Of a stretch of 64,000 bases of DNA, positions 27,451-36,102 are shown piece after piece. The translations under genes were made by a program, and so were the position numbers. This DNA is from an uncultured Collinsella sp. (GTDB lineage: Bacteria; Actinomycetota; Coriobacteriia; Coriobacteriales; Coriobacteriaceae). The notes beneath the pieces are model-generated. The model was given only the letters and a program-made list of their open reading frames with translations. It had not been told where the DNA came from and made no database searches. The stretch is taken from NCBI GenBank assembly GCA_900541675.1, contig UQKU01000008.1, forward strand, positions 1-64,000. The letters run 5' to 3'. The stretch's first letter is position 1, and the number at the start of each line of letters is the position of its first letter.

Positions 27451-28668
27451 ATGGATAGCGATGCCAAGCTGCAGATTCTGATTGAGGCATTGTCCGCAGC
27501 CGGAGTATCGGCGCTGGCAGTCGACGAGCGCGGTGGCGTTGTGATCTCGACTATGAGTGACGCGGCACTCGAGCAGGATATCGCCGCTTTTGTTTCCGAG
27601 CGTCTCGCTCGCGTGGGCGATGGGGCGCGCCTGGTGATGGGCCACGAGGGCGTGCGGTTGAGCTTGACGGTGCGCCCGACGGCCAAGGAGCGCGGAGCGC
27701 TTTGGGTGGTCGTGGCGCATGAGGTGCGCGCCGCTGCGACGCATGCGGGCATCGAGTGGCTCAATGCCGACGAAGTCGAGGCTCGCTACGCGTCGAGCAC
27801 GTACGGCATCGTCGAAGATGCGGCGGCGGTCGCTGCCCCCGTACGTGGGAGCTATGCGCGTGGGGTGCCCCTTATGCTCGAGGGCGAGCTGGGCGCGGGG
27901 CAGGATCAGATTGCAAAACGCCTGTACCTGGATGGACCCTATGCCGATCAGCCCTTTGTGTCCGTTGCGCTCGATGAGCTTACGGATCGCGGCTGGCGCC
28001 ATCTGCTCAAAAGTTCCGAATCGCCGCTATTCCAAACGGGGCTGACACTTTGCATGGGCGGCTGGCATGCTGTTGGCCCCCAACGTCTGCGCGAGCTCGT
28101 GTCCGCAATGATCGACACGGTGCTCGCAACTCGTTGCCATGTGGTGTTGACGGCAAACGATATGCCGGGCGGCGGCGAAAGCGATCAGGCTGCTTTTGTA
28201 ACCGAGCGTCTGGCCTGTGCAGTGAGTGTGGCGCCGGCGATTGCCGAGCAGGGCGGCGCGTCGGAAAAGGTTGCGCGCTATCTGGGGTATCTGGCAGATA
28301 TGTTTAAGACGGGTGCCCCCATGTTGTCCGCCGCCGCGGCAGAGACGCTCGATGCGTACCGTTGGCCCCGCAATTACCTGCAGCTGCGTGAAGTCTCTGA
28401 ACGACTCTATATATTAGTGGGGGCGGGTACGGTGGAGCGTGCCGTGGCGAAAGAGGTGCTTGCCCAGGAGGACGTTATCAAGACCGCGACCTTTGGCGCC
28501 CCGGCGCTCGAAAGCGATTTGTACATCTTGCGTCCCCTGGCCGATACCGAGCGCGATGTCGCACGGTTGGTCCTGCAGCACCTTCACGGCAACAGGACAC
28601 GTGCGGCAGAGGTGCTCGGTATAAGCCGCACGACTTTATGGCGCCTGCTGAAGGACAACGACCGCTGA
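27451..28668 (+). CDS. Fis-type HTH regulator with degenerate AAA+ (enhancer-binding-protein-like) domain
   Basis: A 405-residue protein shaped like a sigma-54 activator. An N-terminal sensory region covers about 1-125, a central AAA+-like region about 130-330, and a C-terminal Fis-type helix-turn-helix the rest (LVLQHLHGNRTRAAEVLGIS, then RTTLWRLLKDN). The segment where Walker A should lie reads EGELGAGQDQIAKR near 143-156, without the GK[ST] triad, although the following YADQPFVSVALDEL still aligns with activator sequence. No GAFTGA sigma-54 contact loop is present. It cannot act as a normal ATP-driven activator and is probably a DNA-binding regulator using sigma-70. The start at 27451 has ACAGGGG upstream. 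The target is unknown. Confidence 0.75.
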   Translation: MDSDAKLQILIEALSAAGVSALAVDERGGVVISTMSDAALEQDIAAFVSERLARVGDGARLVMGHEGVRLSLTVRPTAKERGALWVVVAHEVRAAATHAGIEWLNADEVEARYASSTYGIVEDAAAVAAPVRGSYARGVPLMLEGELGAGQDQIAKRLYLDGPYADQPFVSVALDELTDRGWRHLLKSSESPLFQTGLTLCMGGWHAVGPQRLRELVSAMIDTVLATRCHVVLTANDMPGGGESDQAAFVTERLACAVSVAPAIAEQGGASEKVARYLGYLADMFKTGAPMLSAAAAETLDAYRWPRNYLQLREVSERLYILVGAGTVERAVAKEVLAQEDVIKTATFGAPALESDLYILRPLADTERDVARLVLQHLHGNRTRAAEVLGISRTTLWRLLKDNDR

Positions 28669-28751
28669 GCGAGGCGCCGTGACCGCGTGCGGCGCGTGTG
28701 ATACAGTCCAAAGAAGCATTGTTTCGATTGTGTTACGGCGTGCGGGGGAGT

Positions 28752-29327
28752 ATGGCGGAGACTTCAAAAACGAACCGAACAAAGCGAAGTGCGGCGCCGG
28801 TCGGCCGGCGTACGACTTCGCGGACGTGGGGCAAAAGCGCCTCGGGGTTCGACGGCTCGTTCAAGCGCACAAAATATGGCTATCCTTCGGCAAGCGCTCG
28901 CTTGGCCATGCAGGCCGAGTCCTCGTTGTGGGGACGAAGGCGCGTGGTGGGCTCAAAGCTCAAGCACGATGGAACGCTTGGCTACATCAGCCGCGGTGCT
29001 GCCCGCCGTAGCGGCCTCAATCCTGCAGGCTGGCATCGTTACGTGCCGATCGTGGTCGTTGCCGCGATAATCGTCATCGCGCTCGCGGCGCTCGGATATG
29101 CCGGCGACGGCGCGAGTCTGGGCGCGATTTTCAAATCGCCTGAACTTGCGCATGCTGGCACGGAGCTTGTTGAAGGCGCACAAGACCAGACGGGTGTGGC
29201 GCCCCAGCGCGGTATGGTCGCAGCTGCTGCCACCATTGCCGATGCTCAAAAGGACGAGGACGAACAAGGCGACGGCGCCAAAACGACTCACACGAACGAA
29301 ACGACGACAACTCCATCGGCAAGATAA
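28752..29327 (+). CDS. Hypothetical single-pass membrane protein
   Basis: A protein of about 191 residues that I do not recognise. The N-terminal 100 residues are basic and Ser/Arg-rich (AETSKTNRTKRSAAPVGRRT), one membrane segment lies at about 101-121 (YVPIVVVAAIIVIALAALGY), and the extracytoplasmic tail is Ala/Asp/Thr-rich and low in complexity. The start is uncertain: the ATG at 28752 has GGGGAG only 1 nt away, and a GTG at 28698 lacks a ribosome-binding site. It follows the Fis-type regulator by 83 nt and may be co-transcribed with it. Confidence 0.55.
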   Translation: MAETSKTNRTKRSAAPVGRRTTSRTWGKSASGFDGSFKRTKYGYPSASARLAMQAESSLWGRRRVVGSKLKHDGTLGYISRGAARRSGLNPAGWHRYVPIVVVAAIIVIALAALGYAGDGASLGAIFKSPELAHAGTELVEGAQDQTGVAPQRGMVAAAATIADAQKDEDEQGDGAKTTHTNETTTTPSAR

Positions 29328-29385
29328 GTTGCGAGTGGGGCAGCAAATATGGGACGGGGCCTTTTAGCTGCCCAAGACAGTGGCT

Positions 29386-29552
29386 CACTCGATGTCAGGC
29401 ACCAACAGCGAGCGGGCCGCATTTGCGCCAAGGTGACGTGAAATGAGAGGGCCCTGACCTTTTGGTCGCGCCCTCGAAATTGAACGTCAGATTGGCGTTA
29501 ATGCGGCTCGCGCAGCGTCAACGGGTCCGCCGTTCGTTAGAACGGCGGAACA
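29386..29552 (-). repeat. 167-bp repeat, copy B (inverted relative to copy A)
   Basis: It is the reverse complement of 24974-25140, at about 93 percent identity over the same length. Its outer hairpin contains the last codons and stop of the nitroreductase gene (ending ...PPF), whereas in copy A the stop codon lies just outside. So here the repeat supplies the gene's 3' end. Confidence 0.9.
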
Positions 29553-30064
29553 TACACCACGTTGTCGCGGCGAGGCTTGGCCTTGGGGAGTGCGTCCTCG
29601 GCGTAGCCCAGAATGCAGTTGCCAACACCGCGCAGGCTTCCGTCGGCGGGCAGGCCCCAGCTGGCCAGCAGCTCCAGGCCCTCGGGCGAATCGAAAACCT
29701 CGTGGGCGCGATGAATCCAGCACGAATCAACACCCAGCGCATAGGCAGCATTGAGCAGGTTGCCCATGGCAAGCGAACCGTCTTCCAGATGCGTGGGCAC
29801 GCTGCGGTCGACCAGTACCACCACAACGGTTTTGGCACCGTAGAAGGGATCGCCGTTGCTGCCCATGACTTGCGCATTGAGTTGCGAGAGACGCTCGACG
29901 GTCGCGGGGTCGGTGACGGCGACGAACGTGACCGGCTGACGCCCCATGCCGCTCGGCGCGTACTGGCCTGCCTCGATAATGCGTGCGAGCTTTTCTGCCT
30001 CGACGGGGCGATCGCTGTAGTTGCGGCAGCTACGGCGATGGATGAGCGCTTCGATGGTCTCCAT
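29537..30064 (-). CDS. Nitroreductase-family flavoprotein
   Basis: A 175-residue FMN-dependent oxidoreductase. The N-terminal signature IHRRSCRNYSDRPV (8-21) and APSGMGRQPVTFVAV (36-50) bind FMN, and GVGNCILGYAED near the C-terminus completes the fold. The physiological substrate is unknown; the family reduces nitro compounds, quinones or flavins. The start at 30064 has AGGAG 6 nt upstream. The last residues are encoded inside repeat copy B, so the original C-terminus may have been replaced. Confidence 0.9.
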   Translation of the reverse strand: METIEALIHRRSCRNYSDRPVEAEKLARIIEAGQYAPSGMGRQPVTFVAVTDPATVERLSQLNAQVMGSNGDPFYGAKTVVVVLVDRSVPTHLEDGSLAMGNLLNAAYALGVDSCWIHRAHEVFDSPEGLELLASWGLPADGSLRGVGNCILGYAEDALPKAKPRRDNVVYVPPF

Positions 30065-30358
30065 GGGTTCTCCTAGCGATGACGTTGCAGATGCTCCGTT
30101 CTTACCCGTCGTGCCGTAGCCGTAATCGCGCAGAGGGCCCAAACAGCAATAGCCACCAATCGGAAAAGTCGGCTTGCATAAAACTGCGGCAAGAATGTGA
30201 GAAACTGATGAGATGGTTAAACGTTTTATCCCGTCTACCCTGCGGTTTTTTACCACTTGCCTAAAACAGGGGCGCATATCAATTGATAAAGGTTTTACTA
30301 AAGGGGTACCAACGTTAATCAATGCGCTGTGGTGGCGCTGGGCCAGGAGGTAACTATC

Positions 30359-30649
30359 ATGTTCCAGGCTGGAGATGTCGTCGAGACTGACTTCGAAGGA
30401 TTTCTGAAGCTGCTGCGTTCCAAGACGCGCGCTTTCGTGTCGATCAACGATCACGAGTACTACATCACGCACACCGATGGCTATTGGCGTGTTCAGGATT
30501 GCGAGACCCTCAACGATAAGGGCCACTTTACTGATTGCTCCGAGCTGGTCAACACGGTCTGCGAGGTCGTCGAGCTACCTTGGATCTGCGGCAAGAGCCT
30601 GCACGACAGCTTTGCGGGCGCAACGGTCTACGAGGCCGTCGCTGCCTAA
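30359..30649 (+). CDS. Small conserved-looking hypothetical protein
   Basis: A 96-residue soluble acidic protein of unknown function. It has no signal peptide or membrane segment. Aromatic and acidic residues are frequent (HEYYITHTDGYWRVQD), suggesting a compact alpha/beta fold. A strong CAGGAGGT site (30344-30351) precedes the ATG and a textbook terminator follows, so it is a real monocistronic gene, probably well translated. It is divergent from the nitroreductase gene. Confidence 0.8.
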   Translation: MFQAGDVVETDFEGFLKLLRSKTRAFVSINDHEYYITHTDGYWRVQDCETLNDKGHFTDCSELVNTVCEVVELPWICGKSLHDSFAGATVYEAVAA

Positions 30650-30676
30650 CGGGCAAATACATCGCTATTCTCGCGT

Positions 30677-30713
30677 GACCGCCGGCGCCGCCCCCGCGCC
30701 GGCGGTCTTTTTT
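30677..30713 (+). terminator. Strong intrinsic terminator
   Basis: A 12-bp perfect GC-rich stem (30677-30688 with 30696-30707), 7-nt loop, then a run of T. Confidence 0.95.
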
Positions 30714-30755
30714 GTCGATATGCTTATGTAGAGCCGACCATAAACAACGAGCGTA

Positions 30756-30814
30756 TTGACGATAGTCAAAACTCGGACTAATGTAGAGATATAAATTGGT
30801 CAAAACTCGGACTA
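30756..30814 (+). promoter_or_regulatory. marR promoter with direct-repeat operator
   Basis: The 16-mer GTCAAAACTCGGACTA occurs at 30765-30780 and again at 30799-30814, exactly 34 bp apart, on either side of TATAAA (30790-30795). A TTGAC/GTCAA dyad (30756-30760, 30765-30769) overlaps the first copy. The arrangement suits autoregulation by the MarR protein encoded just downstream. Confidence 0.65.
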
Positions 30815-30830
30815 TCGAATGGTGGGAGAG

Positions 30831-31331
30831 ATGAATAGTGCAGTTAGCCTGGTCGATTTCGACCGGATGCTTAACGGGCTTGACCGTATCTATTCGGAGT
30901 TCGCGCGTACCTGCGGTCTTTCGGACTGCGCCTACTGGATGCTCGTCGACACGAGTGCAGCGGGCGGAAGCGTTGCCGTGAGTCGGCTGACGAGTGAATG
31001 GTTCTACAGCAAACAGACCATCAATTCGGCGATCAAGACGCTTAGGGCGCGAGGGCTTGCGACGTTGGAGTTTGCCGAGGGCAGTCGTAAGAACAAGGTT
31101 GTGCGATTGACCGAAGAAGGCGTGCGGTTTGCCAAGCGCTACGCGTTACCGGCGCAAAAAGCCGAGCAACAGGCATTCGAAGCGCTCGAGCCGTGGGAAC
31201 AGCGCGAGATCATGCGCCTGGTCGGTAAATTCTCCCATGTTCTGAACGAAGAGTGCGAGGCATTTAAACGGCAAGTGGCCGCCGAGAACGAGGCTGACGA
31301 TAAGGGCGAGGGGGACACATGCGACTCTTAA
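30831..31331 (+). CDS. MarR-family transcriptional regulator
   Basis: A 166-residue winged-helix regulator. The DNA-binding region covers about 30-100 (SVAVSRLTSEWFYSKQTINSA shortened to WFYSKQTINSAIKTL, then RARGLATLEFAEGSRKNKV and VRLTEEG as the wing), with helical dimerisation ends. The start at 30831 uses GGTGGGAG; 30819 is an alternative. Its 3' end overlaps the first exporter gene by 13 nt. A regulator leading a drug-exporter operon, with direct repeats over the promoter, strongly suggests ligand-responsive autorepression. Confidence 0.9.
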   Translation: MNSAVSLVDFDRMLNGLDRIYSEFARTCGLSDCAYWMLVDTSAAGGSVAVSRLTSEWFYSKQTINSAIKTLRARGLATLEFAEGSRKNKVVRLTEEGVRFAKRYALPAQKAEQQAFEALEPWEQREIMRLVGKFSHVLNEECEAFKRQVAAENEADDKGEGDTCDS

Positions 31332-33055
31332 TGAGGTTTATGAGGCCGTACCGCGGTCTGATTGCGGTGACGCTGTTTGCGGTGCTGATAGATAACGTCG
31401 GTACGCTGTTGGTTCCCACGATGCTGGCGAACATGGTCAACACCGGTATTACCACGGGCGATGTCGACTATATTTTACGTAACGGCCTGTACATGCTTAT
31501 CGCGACCGGCATGGCCAGCGGCGGCACGGTGCTGGGCTGCTATCTTTCGGCGCGCCTGGCCGCCAACGTGGCCTGCGATATCCGCAATGCCGTGTACGAC
31601 AAGTCGCTCGAGCTGTCCGCCAGCGACTTTGAGCGCTTTGGCACGGGTTCGATGATCACACGCTCGCTCAACGACATCAACGTGATTCAGCAAGCTGTCC
31701 TTCAGACGATTCAGCTGGTGTTGCCGGTGCCATTCTTGGCCGTGGCAGGCATCATTTTTGCTTGGTTCATCGATCCCGCCATGGGCACGCTGCTGGGCGT
31801 GGTGGTTGCGATCGTGCTGGTGGCGGCGGTCTTTACGGTGGCTAACGCCGCGCCGATTTTTATGCGCCTGCAGAGCTTTATCGACCGCATGAACGTGGTG
31901 CTGCGCGAGAACATCGTGGGCGTGCGCGTCATCCGCGCATTTAACAAGGAGCGCCACGAGGAGCAGCGCCTGGACGAGGTGTTTAGCGATTACGCGGCCA
32001 ACGCCATCAAGGTCAACCACCTGTTTGTGGGCCTCGACAGCTCCAGCTTCTTTTTGATGAACATCGCCGAGGTGGCGGTGCTGTGGGTGGGCGGCAACCG
32101 CGTGGGCGTCCACGCCATGCAAATCGGCAGCATTTCGGCCGTGTTGGAATACGCGATCCTGATTCTTTTCTTTGTGATGATGGCGCAGATGGTGATTCTG
32201 ACGCTTCCGCGCGCCGCGGCGTGCCTCAACCGTGCGCAGCAGGTGCTCGAAATCGAGCCGAGCATCGTGGACGGCAAGGCTACGCTGGGCGACGGGGCGC
32301 CTGAGTCCGCAGACGGAGCCGACGCGGTCGCCGTGTTCGATCATATGTCGTTTCGTTTTGACGACGCCGACGAGGACACGCTGTGCAATCTGAGCTTTAC
32401 CTGTCGCCGCGGTCAGACGACCGCGATCGTCGGCTCGACGGGCTCGGGCAAATCGACGGTGGCCAAGCTCCTGCTGCGCTTCCACGATGCCACCAAGGGC
32501 GCCATTCGCCTAGACGGCGTCGACCTGCGCGAGCTTTCGCAAGGCGAGATACGCGGGCGCATTGCCTATGTGCCGCAAAAGGCATGGCTGTTCTCGGGCA
32601 CCGTGGCAAGCAATCTGCGCTTTGGCAATGAAGACGCAACTGAGGCCGACATGCTTCATGCGCTCCAGGTTGCCCAGAGCACCTTTGTGCTCGATCAGCC
32701 GCAGGGGCTCGATACGCCGGTATCCCAGGGCGGCACGAACTTTTCGGGCGGTCAGCGCCAGCGTTTGGCAATCGCCCGTGCGCTCATGAAGCATGCCGAT
32801 CTGTATATCTTCGATGACAGTTTTTCGGCCCTGGACTTTAAGACCGATGCGGCACTGCGCCATGCGCTGCAGGACGAGACGCGCGATGCCGCGGTGCTCA
32901 TCATCGCCCAGCGCATCTCGACGATCTTGCACGCCGACCAGATCGTCGTGCTCAAGGACGGCGAGGTTGTGGGCTTGGGCACGCATGGCGAGCTTATGGA
33001 AACCTGCGAGGTGTACCGCGCCATCGCGGAATCGCAGATGAAGGGAGGTGAGTAG
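31319..33055 (+). CDS. ABC exporter half-transporter, degenerate-site subunit
   Basis: A 578-residue fused permease-ATPase with six membrane helices in about 1-300 and a nucleotide-binding domain from about 335. Walker A GSTGSGKST is near 372-380 and the signature FSGGQRQR near 475-482. After Walker B the catalytic glutamate is replaced by aspartate (DDSFSALD, near 499-506), the hallmark of the inactive-site half of heterodimeric exporters such as the LmrC/TM287 type. It pairs with the next gene (1 nt after its stop). GAGGGGG precedes the ATG. The substrate is unknown; the MarR gene upstream suggests a toxic small molecule. Confidence 0.93.
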   Translation: MRLLMRFMRPYRGLIAVTLFAVLIDNVGTLLVPTMLANMVNTGITTGDVDYILRNGLYMLIATGMASGGTVLGCYLSARLAANVACDIRNAVYDKSLELSASDFERFGTGSMITRSLNDINVIQQAVLQTIQLVLPVPFLAVAGIIFAWFIDPAMGTLLGVVVAIVLVAAVFTVANAAPIFMRLQSFIDRMNVVLRENIVGVRVIRAFNKERHEEQRLDEVFSDYAANAIKVNHLFVGLDSSSFFLMNIAEVAVLWVGGNRVGVHAMQIGSISAVLEYAILILFFVMMAQMVILTLPRAAACLNRAQQVLEIEPSIVDGKATLGDGAPESADGADAVAVFDHMSFRFDDADEDTLCNLSFTCRRGQTTAIVGSTGSGKSTVAKLLLRFHDATKGAIRLDGVDLRELSQGEIRGRIAYVPQKAWLFSGTVASNLRFGNEDATEADMLHALQVAQSTFVLDQPQGLDTPVSQGGTNFSGGQRQRLAIARALMKHADLYIFDDSFSALDFKTDAALRHALQDETRDAAVLIIAQRISTILHADQIVVLKDGEVVGLGTHGELMETCEVYRAIAESQMKGGE

Positions 33056-33056
33056 C

Positions 33057-35063
33057 ATGACCGAGGAGCTCAGGAAGCAGGCCAGCGTTGATGACGCCGT
33101 TGCCGCGGGACTGGTTGAGGAAACGGCTGCCGTAGCACCCGAGCTGGACGAGGCCGCCAAGGCTGCAGCCGAGCGCGAGGCTCGCCGCCAAGCGCTCTAC
33201 GAGGAAAACGAACGCGCCGAGGACGAGCGCGCCCGCGCTGAGGCAGAGCGCATGCGCGATGTGGACGACGAGGACGAGGACGAGAAACCCCGCGACACCT
33301 GGGCGACGGTGCGCCGCCTGTGGAGCGAGGCTGCCGGTGACCATTGGCGCTTCTATATCGTGTTCGCGAGCATCGTGTTCTATGCCATCTTTAACACCGC
33401 TGCGCCGGCATATAGCGCCCGCGTGATCGATGAGCTGTGGGGCCACATTCAGGTGGCGTTTGCCAACGACACCACCTTCAACATCACCTGGGAGAACTGC
33501 GGCAGGACCATCTTCATCTACTTTATGATCTGGACGGCCGCTGCCTCGTTCTACGCGCTCCAGAGCTTTTTGATGTCGAGCGTGGCCGAACGCCTTAACC
33601 TGCACCTGCGTAACCGCATCGCTCAAAAGCTCAACCGTCTGCCGCTTGCCTTCTTTGATGCGCATCGTCCCGGCGAGGTCGTTAGCCGTGCGACCAACGA
33701 CTTAGACAAGATGTCTGAGAGCATGCAGCGCGGCTTGCTGCAGCTTCTGGTGTCGATCGGTACCGTGGTGGGCGCCGTGAGCGTGATGTTCGTGTTTAGC
33801 GTGCCGCTCACGCTTGTCTTTTTGTTCTTTACGGCGCTTTCGCTGCTGGTGACGAAGGTCGTTTCGCGCCGCACGCACGATGTGACGGGCGAGCGCCAGG
33901 AGTGGGTGTCCAAGATTACGAGCGCGGTCGAGGAAGGCTACTCGGGCCGTCTGGTGATTCGTGCGTTCAACCGTGAGCGCCAGAGTTCTGCCGAGGTGCA
34001 CGAGGCTTCGAAGGAGCTGGCGCGCGTGAGCACCAAGGCCGACTTCATGATTAACGCCGTCGGCCCCGCGGTGCGCTTTATCGGCCGCCTGGCGCAGATC
34101 GTGATTGCGCTGGTGGGCTGCAGCATGCTGGTTGCTGGCCACATGACCGTCGGCGTGTTCCAGGCGTTCTTCCAGTTTATCTACGAGGCATCCGAGCCCA
34201 TGACGCAGCTGTCATTCACTTTCAACTCGCTGCAGAGCGCGCTGGCGAGTGCGGAGCGCGTGTTCGACCTGCTCGATGAGCCCGAGATGGAAGCCGATCC
34301 GTTGCCGGCGGCCGCCGCCAAGCTGCCGGGCAAGGTGGAGGGCCGTATTGCCTTTGAACACGTGCGTTTTGGCTATGCGCCCGACAAGCCGCTCATGCGC
34401 GACGTGTCGTTTACCGCCGAGCCGGGCCAAAAGATCGCGGTGGTGGGAACCACGGGTGCGGGTAAGACCACGCTCATCAATCTGCTCATGCGCTTCTACG
34501 AGATCGACGGTGGCCGCATTACCCTCGACGGTGTGGACACGAGCCGCATGGACCGCGGCGAGCTGCGCCAGCAGTTTGGCATGGTGTTGCAGGACGCCTG
34601 GCTGTTCGATGGCACCATTGCCGAGAACATCGCCTATGGCTGTCCCGAGGCGACGCGCGAGGAGATTGTCGCGGCCGCACGTGCCGCTCAGGTCGACTTC
34701 TTTGTGCGCACTATGCCGCAGGGTTACGACACGCGTGTGGCTAACGATGCCGAGAGCATCAGCCAGGGCCAACGTCAGCTGCTGACCATCGCGCGTGTGC
34801 TGCTCAACAACCCGGCGATCCTCATCCTGGACGAGGCGACGTCGAGTGTGGACACGCGCACCGAGCTCGCCATCGGCCGTGCTATGGACGCGCTCATGCG
34901 CGGGCGCACGAGCTTTGTGATCGCGCACCGTCTGTCGACGATCGTCGATGCCGACCTCATCCTGGTCATGGACCACGGCAATATCATCGAGCAGGGTACG
35001 CACAAGGAGCTGCTGGCTGCCGAGGGCGCTTACGCCGACCTCTACCTAAGCCAGTTCGCATAA
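33057..35063 (+). CDS. ABC exporter half-transporter, catalytic subunit
   Basis: A 668-residue fused permease-ATPase, partner of the preceding gene. It has an unusual N-terminal extension of about 90 residues, rich in A, E, R and D and predicted to be helical or coiled coil, before the first membrane segment. The nucleotide-binding domain is fully canonical: GTTGAGKTT near 464, SQGQRQLL near 569, LDEATSSVDTRTE near 591 and AHRLSTI. It thus supplies the active ATPase site. GGGAGG at 33043-33048 overlaps the end of the upstream gene. The operon ends at a terminator at 35102. Confidence 0.93.
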   Translation: MTEELRKQASVDDAVAAGLVEETAAVAPELDEAAKAAAEREARRQALYEENERAEDERARAEAERMRDVDDEDEDEKPRDTWATVRRLWSEAAGDHWRFYIVFASIVFYAIFNTAAPAYSARVIDELWGHIQVAFANDTTFNITWENCGRTIFIYFMIWTAAASFYALQSFLMSSVAERLNLHLRNRIAQKLNRLPLAFFDAHRPGEVVSRATNDLDKMSESMQRGLLQLLVSIGTVVGAVSVMFVFSVPLTLVFLFFTALSLLVTKVVSRRTHDVTGERQEWVSKITSAVEEGYSGRLVIRAFNRERQSSAEVHEASKELARVSTKADFMINAVGPAVRFIGRLAQIVIALVGCSMLVAGHMTVGVFQAFFQFIYEASEPMTQLSFTFNSLQSALASAERVFDLLDEPEMEADPLPAAAAKLPGKVEGRIAFEHVRFGYAPDKPLMRDVSFTAEPGQKIAVVGTTGAGKTTLINLLMRFYEIDGGRITLDGVDTSRMDRGELRQQFGMVLQDAWLFDGTIAENIAYGCPEATREEIVAAARAAQVDFFVRTMPQGYDTRVANDAESISQGQRQLLTIARVLLNNPAILILDEATSSVDTRTELAIGRAMDALMRGRTSFVIAHRLSTIVDADLILVMDHGNIIEQGTHKELLAAEGAYADLYLSQFA

Positions 35064-35101
35064 GGTGACAAAGGGGCAGTCCCGCATGCCACATCGAAAA
35101 G

Positions 35102-35139
35102 AAGGCGCGCCGGGGGCGGATTCCCCAGCGCGCCTTTTG
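35102..35139. terminator. Bidirectional terminator between exporter and cysE
   Basis: AAGGCGCGC (35102-35110) pairs with GCGCGCCTT (35128-35136), followed by T. It is preceded by a partial GTGACAAAGGGGCAG palindrome remnant. Confidence 0.85.
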
Positions 35140-35174
35140 TGTTGGCGTTCATGCTGTGGCGGCTGCCCGCGGCC

Positions 35175-35879
35175 TTAGCGCTCGTCCACGAGCTTGGCGA
35201 CGAGGGCTTTGAGCTCGGCCACCTCTTGCTCGAGTTCCTTGACGCGACGGGCGTTTTCGGTGATGCCCTGACGGTTGAGGGCGCTCTGCTCGGCGGCATC
35301 GTCGGGCATGTACTCGCGATGCTGCTTGGCGTCGAAGCTCTCCTCGAACACGCGGCAGCCGTTGCGCTTGATGATGCGCCCAGGCACACCCACGACGGTG
35401 CAGTTGTCGGGCACGTCCTTGACGACGACCGAGTTGCCGCCGATCTTGACGTTGTTGCCGATGCGAATGTTGCCGAGCACCTTGGCGCCCGTGCCCACGG
35501 TGACGTTGTTGCCCAGGGTGGGGTGGCGCTTGCCGGTCTCGTTGCCGGTGCCGCCGAGCGTAACGCCCTGGTAGAGCACGCAGTTGTCGCCCACGACGGT
35601 GGTTTCGCCGATGACGACGCCCATGGCGTGGTCGATAAAGAAATGCTTGCCGATTTGTGCGGCGGGATGAATCTCGACGCCGGTGATGTGGCGGGTGATT
35701 TGCGAGAGCACACGGGCGAGCGAGCGATGACCGTGCTCCCAGAGCCAGTGCTCGGGCACGTGGTTCCACTTGGCGTGCAGGCCAGGATAGGAAAGGAAGA
35801 TGACCAGACCGCTTTGTGCGGCGGGGTCCTGCGCCTGGACGGTCTTGATGTCCTCGCGAATGGTATTGATAAAGCTCAC
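35175..35879 (-). CDS. cysE: Serine O-acetyltransferase
   Basis: A 234-residue enzyme transferring acetyl from acetyl-CoA to serine, the first step of cysteine synthesis. It is of the shorter (EpsC-like) form with a brief N-terminal helical part. The left-handed beta-helix hexapeptide repeats run from about 70 to 165 (IHPAAQIGKHFFIDHAMGVV, then VIGETTVVGDNCVLYQGVTL and GGTGNETGKRHPTLGNNV). His and Asp of the active site (DHAMG, GKRHPT) are present. The start is the GTG at 35879, with GGGAGGG upstream. The tail (about 175-234) is an extra coiled-coil-like segment ending ELKALVAKLVDER. The gene is monocistronic. Confidence 0.94.
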   Translation of the reverse strand: MSFINTIREDIKTVQAQDPAAQSGLVIFLSYPGLHAKWNHVPEHWLWEHGHRSLARVLSQITRHITGVEIHPAAQIGKHFFIDHAMGVVIGETTVVGDNCVLYQGVTLGGTGNETGKRHPTLGNNVTVGTGAKVLGNIRIGNNVKIGGNSVVVKDVPDNCTVVGVPGRIIKRNGCRVFEESFDAKQHREYMPDDAAEQSALNRQGITENARRVKELEQEVAELKALVAKLVDER

Positions 35880-35920
35880 CGGCCGCCCTCCCTTAGCGCC
35901 ATGGCAATGCGATTCAATAA

Positions 35921-35926
35921 AGTATA
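35921..35926 (-). promoter_or_regulatory. -10 candidate for cysE
   Basis: TATACT on the minus strand lies about 42 nt upstream of the cysE GTG. The -35 is poor. Confidence 0.4.
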
Positions 35927-36102
35927 GCGATTCGCTAGGGATTAGGAAGAACAATCTTGGCGGCTTTGCGCGACAGGTGTCAGTTATGCAAACTTGCTGG
36001 TAATGAAGTAAGACTTTTGAGGGGTTTGGCCCGTGCTCGCGCCGCAACCGTATACTGGTCAACTTGGACGTATCCGCGCCCACAACTGAGAGGTTTTACT
36101 TC

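Noticed and set aside
35065..35095. Another full REP palindrome after the first exporter pair
   Set aside because: Only one arm (GTGACAAAGGGGCAG) is recognisable; it is a remnant and was not listed as a separate repeat.
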